Origin: Devosia sp. Root413D1
GTDB lineage: Bacteria; Pseudomonadota; Alphaproteobacteria; Rhizobiales; Devosiaceae
DNA: 64,000 nucleotides
Direction of reading: 5' to 3'
Assembly (NCBI RefSeq): GCF_001425235.1
Contig: NZ_LMEA01000009.1
Span: 480,327-544,326, forward strand
Shown: positions 26,428 to 34,982 of the stretch, piece after piece
Layout: each line of letters opens with the position of its first letter
Position numbering within the stretch: the first letter of the stretch is position 1
The notes under the pieces: model-generated
Told to the model about the DNA's origin: nothing
Seen by the model: only the letters and a program-made list of their open reading frames with translations
Database searches by the model: none
Position numbers and translations under genes: made by a program

Positions 26428-27210
26428 ATGACCGTCTACTTCATCGGCGCCGGCCCCGGCGCGCCCGATCTCATCACGCTGCGCGGCCAGCGCCTCATCG
26501 AGCGCTGCGAGGTCTGCCTCTATGCCGGCTCGCTGGTCCCCGCCGAGATCGTCGCCGCCGCCCCTGAAGGTGCACTGGTCCGCGACACGGCGCCGATGCA
26601 TCTCGACGAGATCATTGACGAGATCATCAAAGCCAATGACGCCGGCAAGGATGTGTCGCGCGTCCATTCCGGCGATCCTTCGATTTACGGCGCTGTCGCC
26701 GAGCAGATGCGCCGCCTCGATGCACTCGACATCCCGTATGAGGTGGTGCCTGGTGTTCCCGCCTTCGCCGGCGCTGCCGCCCGTATCGCGGCCGAGCTGA
26801 CGTTGCCGGAGATATCGCAGACCATCATCCTCACCCGTACTTCGGGCAAGGCTTCGGCCATGCCTGAGTCGGAGAGCCTCGAGATCCTGGGCTTGTCGAA
26901 GGCAACGCTCTGCATCCACCTGTCGATCCGCAATCTCGGCTATGTCGAGACCGCGCTGACCCCGAATTACGGGGCCGACTGCCCGGTGGTGATCATCTAC
27001 CGCGCCACCTGGCCGGACGAGGAAGTGATCTTCACCACGCTCTCCGAGATGAAGGCGCGCGTCCGCGAGGAGAAGATCACCCGCACCGCGCTCATCCTCG
27101 TCGGCCGCGTCCTCGGCGAAACCCGCTTCCGCGAGTCCAAGCTCTACGACGAGAGTTTTGCCCATGTGCTGCGCAACGCCGGCAAGAAGAAGCTGAGGGC
27201 AGGGGGATGA
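26428..27210 (+). CDS. cobM: CobM, precorrin-4 C11-methyltransferase
   Basis: 260 residues. YFIGAGPGAPDLITLRG, VSRVHSGDPSIYGAVAEQM and VVPGVPAFAGAAA are the CobM/CbiF signatures, with TRTSGKASAMPE and HLSIRNL downstream. It methylates C-11 of precorrin-4. It is the last gene on this strand in the block; cobK is convergent 26 bases further. GGTAACAA precedes the start, so the ribosome site is weak. Confidence 0.95.
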   Translation: MTVYFIGAGPGAPDLITLRGQRLIERCEVCLYAGSLVPAEIVAAAPEGALVRDTAPMHLDEIIDEIIKANDAGKDVSRVHSGDPSIYGAVAEQMRRLDALDIPYEVVPGVPAFAGAAARIAAELTLPEISQTIILTRTSGKASAMPESESLEILGLSKATLCIHLSIRNLGYVETALTPNYGADCPVVIIYRATWPDEEVIFTTLSEMKARVREEKITRTALILVGRVLGETRFRESKLYDESFAHVLRNAGKKKLRAGG

Positions 27211-27236
27211 TGGCCGCGAGGGCCCGCGCCAGCCTC

Positions 27237-27971
27237 TCAGATATTCGACCCCAGCTTCAGCGCCGCGATCGCTTGCCCGACCGTCGGCACCTCGTGCGCC
27301 GGCGGCAAAGCCGGCCGGGCGATCATGAACACCGGGAGCCGCAGCCGCAGCGCCGCCTGCAGCTTCGCCTCGGTCTGCGCCCCACCGGAATTCTTGCAGA
27401 TCAGGTGGGTGATTCCCTGGTCCTGCATCATCTGGAACTCGCCATTGAAAAAGAATGGCGGCCGCGCCAACAGCGACGTGGCGTTGACCGGCAGTTCCTT
27501 TTCCGGCGGCTCGATCGAGCGCACCACGAAGCTGCAATCGGTGCGCTTCAGATAGACGTCGAGCTGGGTGTGCCCGACGGTCAGCAGCGCCCGCGCCCCC
27601 TTGGGCAGGCTGGCCGCCGCCTCCTCGGCATTGGCGACATGCTTCCAGAACGCATATTGCGGCTCGCTCCAGGCCGGCCGGGTCAGCCGTACCAGTCGCA
27701 TCTCAGCCAGCTCCGCCGCCCGCACGGCGTTGCGCTTGATCTCTTCGGCATAGGGGTGCGTGGCGTCGACCAGCCGGTCGAAGCGCTCGGTGATGATGTA
27801 GTTGCCCATCCCGTCGCCGCCGCCAAACCCACCAATGCGCACCTCGCCCGCTGGCAACAGCGGATCGCTGGTCCGGCCCGCCAGCGACGTGGTCACCGCG
27901 TGGCCCATCTTGGTCAATTGCGCAGCAAGCTGCCGCGCCTCTTCGGTCCCGCCGAGGATCAGGATCTTCAT
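27237..27971 (-). CDS. cobK: CobK, precorrin-6A reductase
   Basis: 244 residues. LILGGTEEARQLA at the N-terminus binds NADPH; VDATHPYAEEIKRNA, LTRPAW and ICKNSGGAQTEAKLQAA are conserved CobK/CbiJ blocks. It reduces precorrin-6A to 6B. It lies opposite the main operon, convergent with cobM and divergent from cobB across 128 bases that should hold both promoters. Confidence 0.94.
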   Translation of the reverse strand: MKILILGGTEEARQLAAQLTKMGHAVTTSLAGRTSDPLLPAGEVRIGGFGGGDGMGNYIITERFDRLVDATHPYAEEIKRNAVRAAELAEMRLVRLTRPAWSEPQYAFWKHVANAEEAAASLPKGARALLTVGHTQLDVYLKRTDCSFVVRSIEPPEKELPVNATSLLARPPFFFNGEFQMMQDQGITHLICKNSGGAQTEAKLQAALRLRLPVFMIARPALPPAHEVPTVGQAIAALKLGSNI

Positions 27972-28099
27972 CTATTTGTATTCCCCAAGTCCGGCGCCCA
28001 ACTGGGCCGCAGCGCCGCCAGTACCCCCCGGTCCGGTTGCGATAACTCTATCTTAACCGCTAGTCCCAAGATTTTGCAGCATAATCTTCGCGTGCCAGG

Positions 28100-29410
28100 A
28101 TGAATGGCCTGATCGTCGCCGCGCCCCGCTCCGGCTCGGGCAAGACTACACTCACCCTGGGCCTCCTCGCCGCACTGACGCGTCGCGGCTTGAGTGTCGC
28201 GCCGGCCAAGACCGGCCCCGACTATATCGACACCACCATCCTCGCCCGCGCCGCCGGCCGTCCGGCCATCAACCTCGACCCCTGGGCCATGTCGCCCAAC
28301 CGCCTGCGAAGCCTCGCCTCACACCACGCCGCCGCTGCCGACCTGCTGCTCGTCGAAGGTGTCATGGGCCTGTTCGACGGCGCTGCCGACGGCCGTGGCT
28401 CGACCGCCGACCTCGCGGCTGCCCTCGGCCTGCCGGTAATCCTGGTGCTTGATGCCGAGCGTCAATCGCAGTCGATCGCCGCCCTCGCGCACGGCTTCGC
28501 CACCTGGCGCCCGCAAGTGAAAGTCACCGGCCTGATCGTCAACCGCGCCGCCTCCACCCGCCACGAAGCCATGCTCCGTGCCGCGCTGGCAGCTGTCGAC
28601 ATCCCGCTCCTCGGCGTCGTCCCCAGGCGCGACGCCCTTGCACTCCCCGACCGCCACCTGGGCCTCGTCCTCCCCGACGAGATCGCCGGCTTCGACAAGG
28701 TCGTCGCCACCGCCGCCGAAGCGGTGGAGGACTATGTCGACCTCAATCACCTCTTGGCACTGAGCTTGCCGCTCCACTCTGTTCACGGGGGAGGGGAGCC
28801 GCTTCCCCCTCTCGGCCAGCACATCGCCATCGCCCGCGACGACGCCTTCGCCTTCCTCTACGCGCATTGGCTCGATGACTGGCGCGATGCCGGGGCCAGC
28901 CTCAGCTTCTTCTCCCCGCTCGCCGACGAAGCGCCCGACACCACGGCCGATGCCGTCTTCCTCCCCGGCGGTTACCCCGAACTGCACGCCGCCCGCCTCG
29001 CCGCTGCAGAGACTTTCATGCGCGGCCTGCGGGCGAGCGCCGAGCGGTCGGCGCTGATCTATGGCGAATGCGGGGGCTTCATGGTGCTCGGCGCCGCCCT
29101 CACCGACAAGGCCGGTGCGGCTTATCCGATGTCCGGGCTCTTGCCGCACGAAACCCGCATCGACCGCCCCAAACGGGTCCTCGGCTATCGCCGCCTCGCC
29201 CACCAAAGCCCGCTGCCGTTCCCGCAACACCTCGCTGGTCACGAGTTCCACTATTCATCCGCCCGCAAGACCCGTGGCACGCCATTGTTCAGCGCCACCG
29301 ACGCGCTCGGTGAGGCGCTGCTGCCGATGGGGCTGGTCGAGGGCCGCGTCATGGGGTCGTACGCCCACGTGATCGATGTGGCTCCAGAAGCAAGCGCCGG
29401 CGCGGGCTGA
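28100..29410 (+). CDS. cobB: CobB, hydrogenobyrinic acid a,c-diamide synthase
   Basis: 436 residues. P-loop APRSGSGKTTLTLGL, then TGPDYIDTTIL and EGVMGLFDG, form the ATP-dependent amidase half; PGGYPELHA and YGECGGFMVLG, with the catalytic Cys, form the glutamine amidotransferase half. It amidates the a and c side chains with glutamine. In the linker at about 28786-28813 (HGGGEPLPPLG) there is a small GGGGGAGGGGA/TTCCCCCTC hairpin that may be a remnant of the palindromic elements. Confidence 0.95.
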   Translation: MNGLIVAAPRSGSGKTTLTLGLLAALTRRGLSVAPAKTGPDYIDTTILARAAGRPAINLDPWAMSPNRLRSLASHHAAAADLLLVEGVMGLFDGAADGRGSTADLAAALGLPVILVLDAERQSQSIAALAHGFATWRPQVKVTGLIVNRAASTRHEAMLRAALAAVDIPLLGVVPRRDALALPDRHLGLVLPDEIAGFDKVVATAAEAVEDYVDLNHLLALSLPLHSVHGGGEPLPPLGQHIAIARDDAFAFLYAHWLDDWRDAGASLSFFSPLADEAPDTTADAVFLPGGYPELHAARLAAAETFMRGLRASAERSALIYGECGGFMVLGAALTDKAGAAYPMSGLLPHETRIDRPKRVLGYRRLAHQSPLPFPQHLAGHEFHYSSARKTRGTPLFSATDALGEALLPMGLVEGRVMGSYAHVIDVAPEASAGAG

Positions 29411-29495
29411 CCCCCACCCCTGTCCCCTCCCCGCAAGGGGGAGGGAGACCCCAACACGGCGATCTCAGTCTGCGTCTCCCTCCCCCTTGCGGCAG

Positions 29496-29726
29496 GGCTA
29501 TCGCATATGGGGGACTGACAGTAGTTGGGTGGCCTTCTCCCCTTGTGGGAGAAGGTGGCCGAAGGCCGGATGAGGGGTCCGCGCAACGAAGTGTAGCGCG
29601 GTCGGAGCGTAAGCGACGAGCGACTGAGTGCGTGGAGAGAACCCCTCATCCGCCCTTCGGGCACCTTCTCCCACAAGGGGAGAAGGCACTCACACAACGG
29701 CCGGTGGCTTTCCATATGCGATAGCC
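29496..29726. mobile_element. MITE-like unit with 15-base terminal inverted repeats
   Basis: Bounded by exact inverted copies of GGCTATCGCATATGG. CCCCTTGCGG occurs just outside both ends (about 29483-29492 and 29729-29738), which could be a target duplication or simply the two arms of the host palindrome. There is no transposase inside, so mobility would depend on an enzyme from elsewhere. Confidence 0.45.
29534..29687. repeat. inner palindromic element with about 45-base arms
   Basis: Left arm begins CCTTCTCCCCTTGTGGGAG and continues through CCGGATGAGGGG; the right arm runs from CCCCTCATCC to CAAGGGGAGAAGG. The central part is about 65 bases with no open frame of note. Confidence 0.75.
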
Positions 29727-29790
29727 ATGCCCCTTGCGGGGAGGGATCAAGGGGGGCGGCCAACCATCGACGGCTAGACGACAGGAGGCG

Positions 29791-30552
29791 TCAGCTCTTC
29801 TCAGGCTTCCGGATCATGTATGTGTCCATGATCCAGCCGTTCCGCGCCTGCGCCTCGCGGCGCTTCGAATCGATCTCGTCCATCACCTCGGACACCTTTC
29901 CGGCAACAAGAAGCTCGTCCGCCGTCCCGAGATAGGCGCCCCAGAAGATCTCGGCTTCGCTCTCGGCGAACCGCCGGAACACCTGGTGGTTGTCCAGCAT
30001 CACCACGGCGCTGGTCAGTTCGTCCGCCTCGCCTTCGCCGACCCGACGGCCGGTGGTGATGGTCACCGCCTCGCCGACCCGGTTCAGCGTCACCTGGTGT
30101 TGGGCGGCCAGTGCCTGCGGCGCCGAAATCCCGGGGATCACCTCGATGGCGATTGGGCAGCCGGCCGCCTGCATATCCCTGAGGATGCGCAGCGTTCCGT
30201 CATAGAGCGCCGGGTCGCCCCAGACGAGGAACGCGCCGACGCCCGTCTCGGGCAGCTCGGCGAACATTTGCCGGTAGGCAAGCTCGAGCTTATCCCGCCA
30301 CTCCTCGACGCTTTCGCGATAGTCGGGCGTCGCCGCCTTGCGGCGCGACGGGATGGCGAACTCCACCAGCCGGTAGCGCGGCTCGCTGACGAACTGCTCG
30401 AGCATCGCCAGCCGGATGGCGTTGAGCCCGGCCTTCTCCTCGCCCTTGTCGGGCATGAAGAACACCTCGGCGCGGTTCATCGCCTTGATCGCCTGAAGCG
30501 TGAGGTAATCCGGGTTGCCGGCCCCGATGCCGATGACGAGGATGGTGCGCAT
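29791..30552 (-). CDS. cobF: CobF, precorrin-6A synthase (deacetylating)
   Basis: 253 residues. IGIGAGNPDYLTLQAIKAMN, AFLVWGDPALYDGTLRI and EVIPGISAPQALAA are the tetrapyrrole methylase motifs in the CobF version, which methylates C-1 and releases acetate. CobF exists only in the aerobic pathway, so it fixes the route used. It stands alone on the minus strand and is divergent from cobQ with a 45-base gap. Confidence 0.95.
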   Translation of the reverse strand: MRTILVIGIGAGNPDYLTLQAIKAMNRAEVFFMPDKGEEKAGLNAIRLAMLEQFVSEPRYRLVEFAIPSRRKAATPDYRESVEEWRDKLELAYRQMFAELPETGVGAFLVWGDPALYDGTLRILRDMQAAGCPIAIEVIPGISAPQALAAQHQVTLNRVGEAVTITTGRRVGEGEADELTSAVVMLDNHQVFRRFAESEAEIFWGAYLGTADELLVAGKVSEVMDEIDSKRREAQARNGWIMDTYMIRKPEKS

Positions 30553-30597
30553 CCGTCCTCCCTATCGGATCGCTGCGTCACCCGCTAGAACCGCAGC

Positions 30598-32046
30598 ATG
30601 GCGAAATCCCTGATGTTCATGGGCACCGGGTCCGATGTCGGCAAGTCGCTGCTGGTGGCAGGCCTTTGTCGCGCCTACACAAATCGCGGGCTGCGCGTCG
30701 CGCCGTTCAAGCCGCAGAACATGTCCAACAATGCCGCCGTCACCGCCGATGGCGGCGAGATCGGCCGGGCTCAGGCGTTGCAGGCAAGGGCAGCCCGACG
30801 CGCCCCCGTCACCGCCATGAACCCGGTGCTGCTGAAGCCCGAGGGTGAGACCGGCTCGCAGCTGGTGCTGCGTGGCCAGCGCATCGGCAGCTTCCCGGCC
30901 CGCGAGTACTGGAAGAAGCGCGGCGAGCTGCTCCCTCAGGTGCTCGCCGCCCATGGCGAGCTTGGCTCGGACACCGACCTGATCGTCGTCGAAGGCGCGG
31001 GCAGCGCCTCCGAGGTCAACCTCCGCGCCAACGACATCGCTAATTTCGGTTTCGCCCGTGCCGCCGATGTGCCGGTGATCCTTGCCGGCGATATCCAGCG
31101 CGGCGGCGTCATCGCCGCCCTGGTCGGCACTTTCGCGGTGATCGATCCCGCCGATGCCGCATTGATTGCCGCGACACTGGTGAACAAGTTCCAGGGCGAT
31201 CCGGCCTTGTTCGAAGACGGCAGGCGCTTCGTCGCCGAACGTACCGGGGTGCCCTGCCTCGGCCCGGTTCCGTATTTCAGCGATGCACGAAAACTTCCGG
31301 CCGAAGACGCGCTGGCGCTCGAGGAGCAGCAGAGGCCGGGGCAGGGCGGCTATCGCATCGTCGTGCCGCGCCTGCCGCGCATTGCGAACTTCGACGATCT
31401 CGATCCGCTGCGGCTCGAGCCCGGCGTCAGCCTCGAAATCGTCCAGCCAGGGCGCCCGCTGCCCTATGGCGAGCTGATCATCCTCCCCGGCTCCAAGGCC
31501 ACGCGCAACGATCTCGCGGCGTTGCGCGAGTACGGTTGGGACATCGATATCCTCGCCCACCATCGCGCCGGCGCCCGCGTGCTTGGTCTTTGCGGCGGCT
31601 TCCAGATGCTGGGCCATACGGTGTTCGATCCCCTGGGACTCGAGGGCGTGGTCGGCACCTCGGCCGGCCTTAACCTCCTCGACATCGACACCGTCCTCGG
31701 CCCCACCAAGGAGCTGCGGGTCGAGCAGGCGACTTCGGCCCTGACCGGCGACCCGCTGGTGGGCTACCACATGCATATGGGCGTCACCCGCGGCCGCGGC
31801 CTCGAGCGCCCCTTCGCCCGTATCGGCGATGCGACTGACGGCGCGGTGAGCGCCGATGGCACGGTGATGGGGACATATCTCCACGGCCTGTTCGCCGCCG
31901 ACGCCTTCCGCCGCAACTTCCTGGGTTCGGCCGCCGCGACCTCGGCGCTGGCCTACGAGGCCACCATCGAGGCGACCCTCGACGCGCTCGCCGCTCACCT
32001 CGAGCGGCACCTCGACCTCGAAGCGCTGCTGGAGCTGGCGCGATGA
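30598..32046 (+). CDS. cobQ: CobQ, cobyric acid synthase
   Basis: 482 residues. The N-terminal half has [19 protein letters not shown] and [12 protein letters not shown] for ATP and substrate binding, then [19 protein letters not shown]. The C-terminal amidotransferase half has [11 protein letters not shown] and [11 protein letters not shown] with the catalytic Cys, and a late GTYLHGLF. It amidates the b, d, e and g side chains of adenosylcobyrinic acid diamide. Confidence 0.96.
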   Translation: MAKSLMFMGTGSDVGKSLLVAGLCRAYTNRGLRVAPFKPQNMSNNAAVTADGGEIGRAQALQARAARRAPVTAMNPVLLKPEGETGSQLVLRGQRIGSFPAREYWKKRGELLPQVLAAHGELGSDTDLIVVEGAGSASEVNLRANDIANFGFARAADVPVILAGDIQRGGVIAALVGTFAVIDPADAALIAATLVNKFQGDPALFEDGRRFVAERTGVPCLGPVPYFSDARKLPAEDALALEEQQRPGQGGYRIVVPRLPRIANFDDLDPLRLEPGVSLEIVQPGRPLPYGELIILPGSKATRNDLAALREYGWDIDILAHHRAGARVLGLCGGFQMLGHTVFDPLGLEGVVGTSAGLNLLDIDTVLGPTKELRVEQATSALTGDPLVGYHMHMGVTRGRGLERPFARIGDATDGAVSADGTVMGTYLHGLFAADAFRRNFLGSAAATSALAYEATIEATLDALAAHLERHLDLEALLELAR

Positions 32047-32158
32047 GGGCCGTTTCGGTTGTCGAATCTCTCCCCGCGGTACGGGGGCGCAGTCGGCGTC
32101 CCTCCCCCGCAAGCGGGAGAGGGAACCTGACTGCCGGCTTTGGGAGAGGGCACCCCTG

Positions 32159-33112
32159 ATGCAAGCCCTCCTCGCTCCCCTGGCGCTGCTGCTCGAGCGC
32201 CTCGTCGGTTACCCCAACGGTCTTGTCGCCCGCATCGGCCACCCGGTGATGTGGATCGGCAGGCTGATCTCGCTGCTCGACCTGCGGCTGAACCGCGACG
32301 TCAACCGCCGCGGCAAGGGCGTGCTGGCGCTTATTATCCTGCTCGCCGTTACCGGCCTCGTCACCGTGGCTATCGCCTGGCTCTGCCGTCTCATCCCCTA
32401 TGGCTTTATCCTCGAAGCCATTCTCGCCTCCACCTTCCTGGCACAGAAGGCGCTGGGCGATGCCGTGCGCTTCGTCGCCGCCGCGCTGCGCCGTAGCCTG
32501 CCCGAGGGGCGCACCGCGGTGAGCCACATTGTCGGCCGCGATCCGCAAGCGCTCGACGAGCCCGGCGTCGCCCGCGCCGCCATCGAGTCGCTGGCCGAAT
32601 CCACCTCCGATGCGGTAGTCGCGCCGCTGTTCTGGCTTGTCCTGTTCGGCCTGCCGGGCATCGCGCTCTACAAGGCGGTGAACACCGCCGACTCGATGAT
32701 CGGCCACAAGACCGAGCGGCACCTCGAATTCGGCTGGGCCAGCGCCCGCTTCGACGACCTGCTGAACCTGATCCCCGCTCGTCTCACCGCTTTGCTGATC
32801 GCCGGTGGGGCCTTCTTCATCAAGGGCGCGCATCCGGAGCTGGCCTGGTCCACGGCGCTGCGCGATGCGAGAAAGCACGAAAGCCCCAATGCCGGCTGGC
32901 CCGAAGCCGCGATGGCCGGCGCGCTCGGCTTCCGCCTCGGCGGCCCCCGGAGCTATGACGGCGACGTGGTGGATCTGCCGAGTTTTGGCGATGGTCGGGC
33001 GGAACTCGGAGCCGACGACATCGAGCGCTCGCTCAGGCTCTACGCCATGACGCTCAACCTGACGCTGGCGGTGACGGTGCTGGTGGCGCTGGTGGTTTGG
33101 CGGCTAAGCTAG
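32159..33112 (+). CDS. cobD: CobD/CbiB, adenosylcobinamide-phosphate synthase
   Basis: 317 residues with several transmembrane helices. HPVMWIGRLISLLD, the REAL-like VGRDP block, ESLAESTSDAVVAPLFW, AVNTADSMIGH and FGWASARFDDLLNLIPARLTA are diagnostic of CbiB. It attaches aminopropanol (or its phosphate) to cobyric acid at the membrane. The gap from cobQ (32047-32158) holds a short GC-rich palindrome remnant (CCTCCCCCGCAAGCGGGAG). Confidence 0.94.
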   Translation: MQALLAPLALLLERLVGYPNGLVARIGHPVMWIGRLISLLDLRLNRDVNRRGKGVLALIILLAVTGLVTVAIAWLCRLIPYGFILEAILASTFLAQKALGDAVRFVAAALRRSLPEGRTAVSHIVGRDPQALDEPGVARAAIESLAESTSDAVVAPLFWLVLFGLPGIALYKAVNTADSMIGHKTERHLEFGWASARFDDLLNLIPARLTALLIAGGAFFIKGAHPELAWSTALRDARKHESPNAGWPEAAMAGALGFRLGGPRSYDGDVVDLPSFGDGRAELGADDIERSLRLYAMTLNLTLAVTVLVALVVWRLS

Positions 33113-33130
33113 CTCTCACCCCCACCACGG

Positions 33131-33210
33131 TGTCATCCCAGCGAAAGCTGGGACCCATTTCGCCGCCCGTGCCAGCCGATAGTTGGGTCCCAGCTTTCGC
33201 TGGGATGACA
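33131..33210. repeat. inverted-repeat element (GTCATCCC family, copy 2)
   Basis: 80 bases with perfect 27-base arms; the left arm begins TGTCATCCCAGCGAAAGCTG. It is nearly identical in its arms to the copy at 43458-43536; only the loop differs. It lies between the convergent cobD and cobP genes. Confidence 0.9.
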
Positions 33211-33253
33211 TCGAGTTTGAGGTACGATCTCAACCCAAGCACCGGCCGGCTGC

Positions 33254-33811
33254 TCAGGCCTCATGCACCCGCCGCTGCAGCACTTCTGCCTCCGGCGCCG
33301 ACCCCTTCAGCACCATCGGCAGCCCGGCCACCACGAAATAGGCATCGTCGCAGATCTCGGCGATCCGCTGATGCGCCGACCCGGCGAGGTCGCGGAACAT
33401 TCGCGCCATCGCATTATCCGGCACGATCCCCAGCCCCACCTCGTTCGAAACCAGGATCACCCGGGCGCTGGTCGTCGCCGCCAGCGTCGCCAGCAATTCG
33501 TCCACCGCCGCCGCCACGTTTTCGTTGGCGACGATCAGGTTGGTGATCCACAGCGTCAGGCAATCGACGAGGATGGCATCATGCGCTTTGGCGGCCTGCA
33601 TGATAGCGGCGCTCAGCCGCAGCGGCTCCTCGATGGTGGCGAAAGCCTGCGCCCGCTGCTGCTTGTGGCTCTCCACCCGCTCGCGCATTTCGGCATCGAG
33701 CGCCTGCGCTGTTGCGAGATAGGCCGGGCGCGTCCCGGCCCGCATTGCCAGCCGCTCGGCAAAGCCGGTCTTGCCCGAGCGTGCGCCGCCCAGCACCAGA
33801 ACATGACCCAT
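33254..33811 (-). CDS. cobP: CobP/CobU, cobinamide kinase and guanylyltransferase
   Basis: 185 residues from the ATG at 33811, right before the P-loop VLGGARSGKTGFAE; the upstream extension is basic and non-conserved. ATAQALDAEMRERVESHKQQR, ILVDCLTLWITNLI and VSNEVGLGIVP are the CobU signatures. It phosphorylates adenosylcobinamide and then adds GMP in nucleotide-loop assembly. It ends the cob block. Confidence 0.94.
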   Translation of the reverse strand: MGHVLVLGGARSGKTGFAERLAMRAGTRPAYLATAQALDAEMRERVESHKQQRAQAFATIEEPLRLSAAIMQAAKAHDAILVDCLTLWITNLIVANENVAAAVDELLATLAATTSARVILVSNEVGLGIVPDNAMARMFRDLAGSAHQRIAEICDDAYFVVAGLPMVLKGSAPEAEVLQRRVHEA

Positions 33812-34043
33812 TTGTTGGCCTCCTTGCCGTCCTTGCTGCCATGGAGCAATGCGCTGCGCCGGGCTTCGATCCATCGGCGGCGGACTCTGGCCGCATGCGA
33901 GCCATGCGGCAAGCGACCTTTCCAGCCGCTTTCCTTTGCTTATTCTACTTTCGTCTAGAAACCTTTGGCATTAAGGTCCGCGCCGGACTCGGGGGGCTCC
34001 TGGGTCGGCAAGCCATTAGTTGTCGCGAAGGAGTGCGCGTTCG

Positions 34044-34970
34044 GTGCCTAGGTACTATCTCGGGGTGGATGGTGGCGGCACCAACTGCCGCATCCGCCTC
34101 GCCAACGAGAACCTCGAAACCCTGGCCGACGCTGCCGGTGGTCGCTCGAACCTGCAGATCGAGGCCGGCGAGCCGGCTTTCCGCTCCATTACCGAGGGCA
34201 CCAAAGAGGTGTTCCAGAAAGCCGGTATCGATATCGCCGAGGCGGCCAATACCTATGCCTGCTTCGGCATGGCCGGCGGCCGGCTGCCTTCGGCGCGCGA
34301 GGCCTTCGAGCAGCGCCCCTGGCCCTTCGCCAAGGTTCGCGTCTATGACGACATCGATATCGCCCGCGCCGGCGCCCATGGTGGCGAGGATGGTGCGGTA
34401 ATCATCGTCGGCACCGGTTCGGCTGCCCTGGCCATGGTCAATGGCCAGCGCCACCAGTGCGGCGGCTGGGGCTTTCAGATCGGCGACCAGATGTCGGGCG
34501 CCATTCTCGGCCGCGAACTGGTGCGCCGCTCGGTCGAAGCTGCCGACGGCCTGCGGTCCGCCTCGCCGCTGACCGAAGCGGTGATCTCCAAGCTTGGCGG
34601 TTCGATCGATACGGTGATGGATTGGTCCTTCCCGCAAGACCCGCGCGGCCCGATGCCGGCCGGCAACGGCGCCCCGTCGACCCTGCTCGGCCGGGCGCCC
34701 GCCGAATTCGGCGCGCTGATCCCGCTGTTCTTCGATTTCTACGAAGCGGGCGATCCGGTGGCCAAAGAACTGATGGAGCTCGAGCTGAGCTACATCGACA
34801 CCTATGTGCGCTGGTTCAAGGCGCGCGGCGTCACCCGCATGGCCGCCGTCGGCGGCTTCGGCACCCGCCTCTACCCGCTGATGATCGAGCGCCACGGCGA
34901 CTTCATCGTCCGCCCCGTCGACGAGCCGCTGCACGGCGCCGTCATCCTTGCCAAGCAGAATTTCGCCTGA
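34044..34970 (+). CDS. BadF/BcrA-type sugar kinase (N-acetylglucosamine kinase-like)
   Basis: 308 residues from a GTG at 34044 with AAGGAG about ten bases upstream. The ASKHA fold is visible: LGVDGGGTNCRIRLA (phosphate 1), AHGGEDGAVIIVGTGSAALA (phosphate 2) and AAVGGFGTRLYPLM (adenosine). Relatives phosphorylate N-acetylglucosamine or glucosamine. It opens the zwf-pgl-edd gene set with a 12-base gap to zwf, the place where many bacteria have glucokinase, so it may phosphorylate glucose or an amino sugar entering this route. Confidence 0.8.
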   Translation: MPRYYLGVDGGGTNCRIRLANENLETLADAAGGRSNLQIEAGEPAFRSITEGTKEVFQKAGIDIAEAANTYACFGMAGGRLPSAREAFEQRPWPFAKVRVYDDIDIARAGAHGGEDGAVIIVGTGSAALAMVNGQRHQCGGWGFQIGDQMSGAILGRELVRRSVEAADGLRSASPLTEAVISKLGGSIDTVMDWSFPQDPRGPMPAGNGAPSTLLGRAPAEFGALIPLFFDFYEAGDPVAKELMELELSYIDTYVRWFKARGVTRMAAVGGFGTRLYPLMIERHGDFIVRPVDEPLHGAVILAKQNFA

Positions 34971-34982
34971 GTTTGAGTTGCC

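Larger units (their letters stand above)
29411..29790. repeat. gene-free stretch made of nested palindromic elements
   Basis: No coding gene is visible in these 380 bases. An outer element with CCCTCCCCGCAAGGGGGAGG (about 29425-29447) and CCCCTTGCGGGGAGGG (about 29729-29744) is interrupted by a 231-base unit bounded by GGCTATCGCATATGG (29496-29510) and its exact inverse (29712-29726). That unit in turn holds an element at 29534-29687. Confidence 0.75.

Noticed and set aside
29411-29790. Possible CRISPR array because of repeated GC-rich units.
   Set aside because: The units are inverted, of unequal length and nested; there are no regular spacers and no cas genes.
30562-32112. A 516-residue open frame on the minus strand.
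   Set aside because: Antisense of cobQ, whose motifs are complete.
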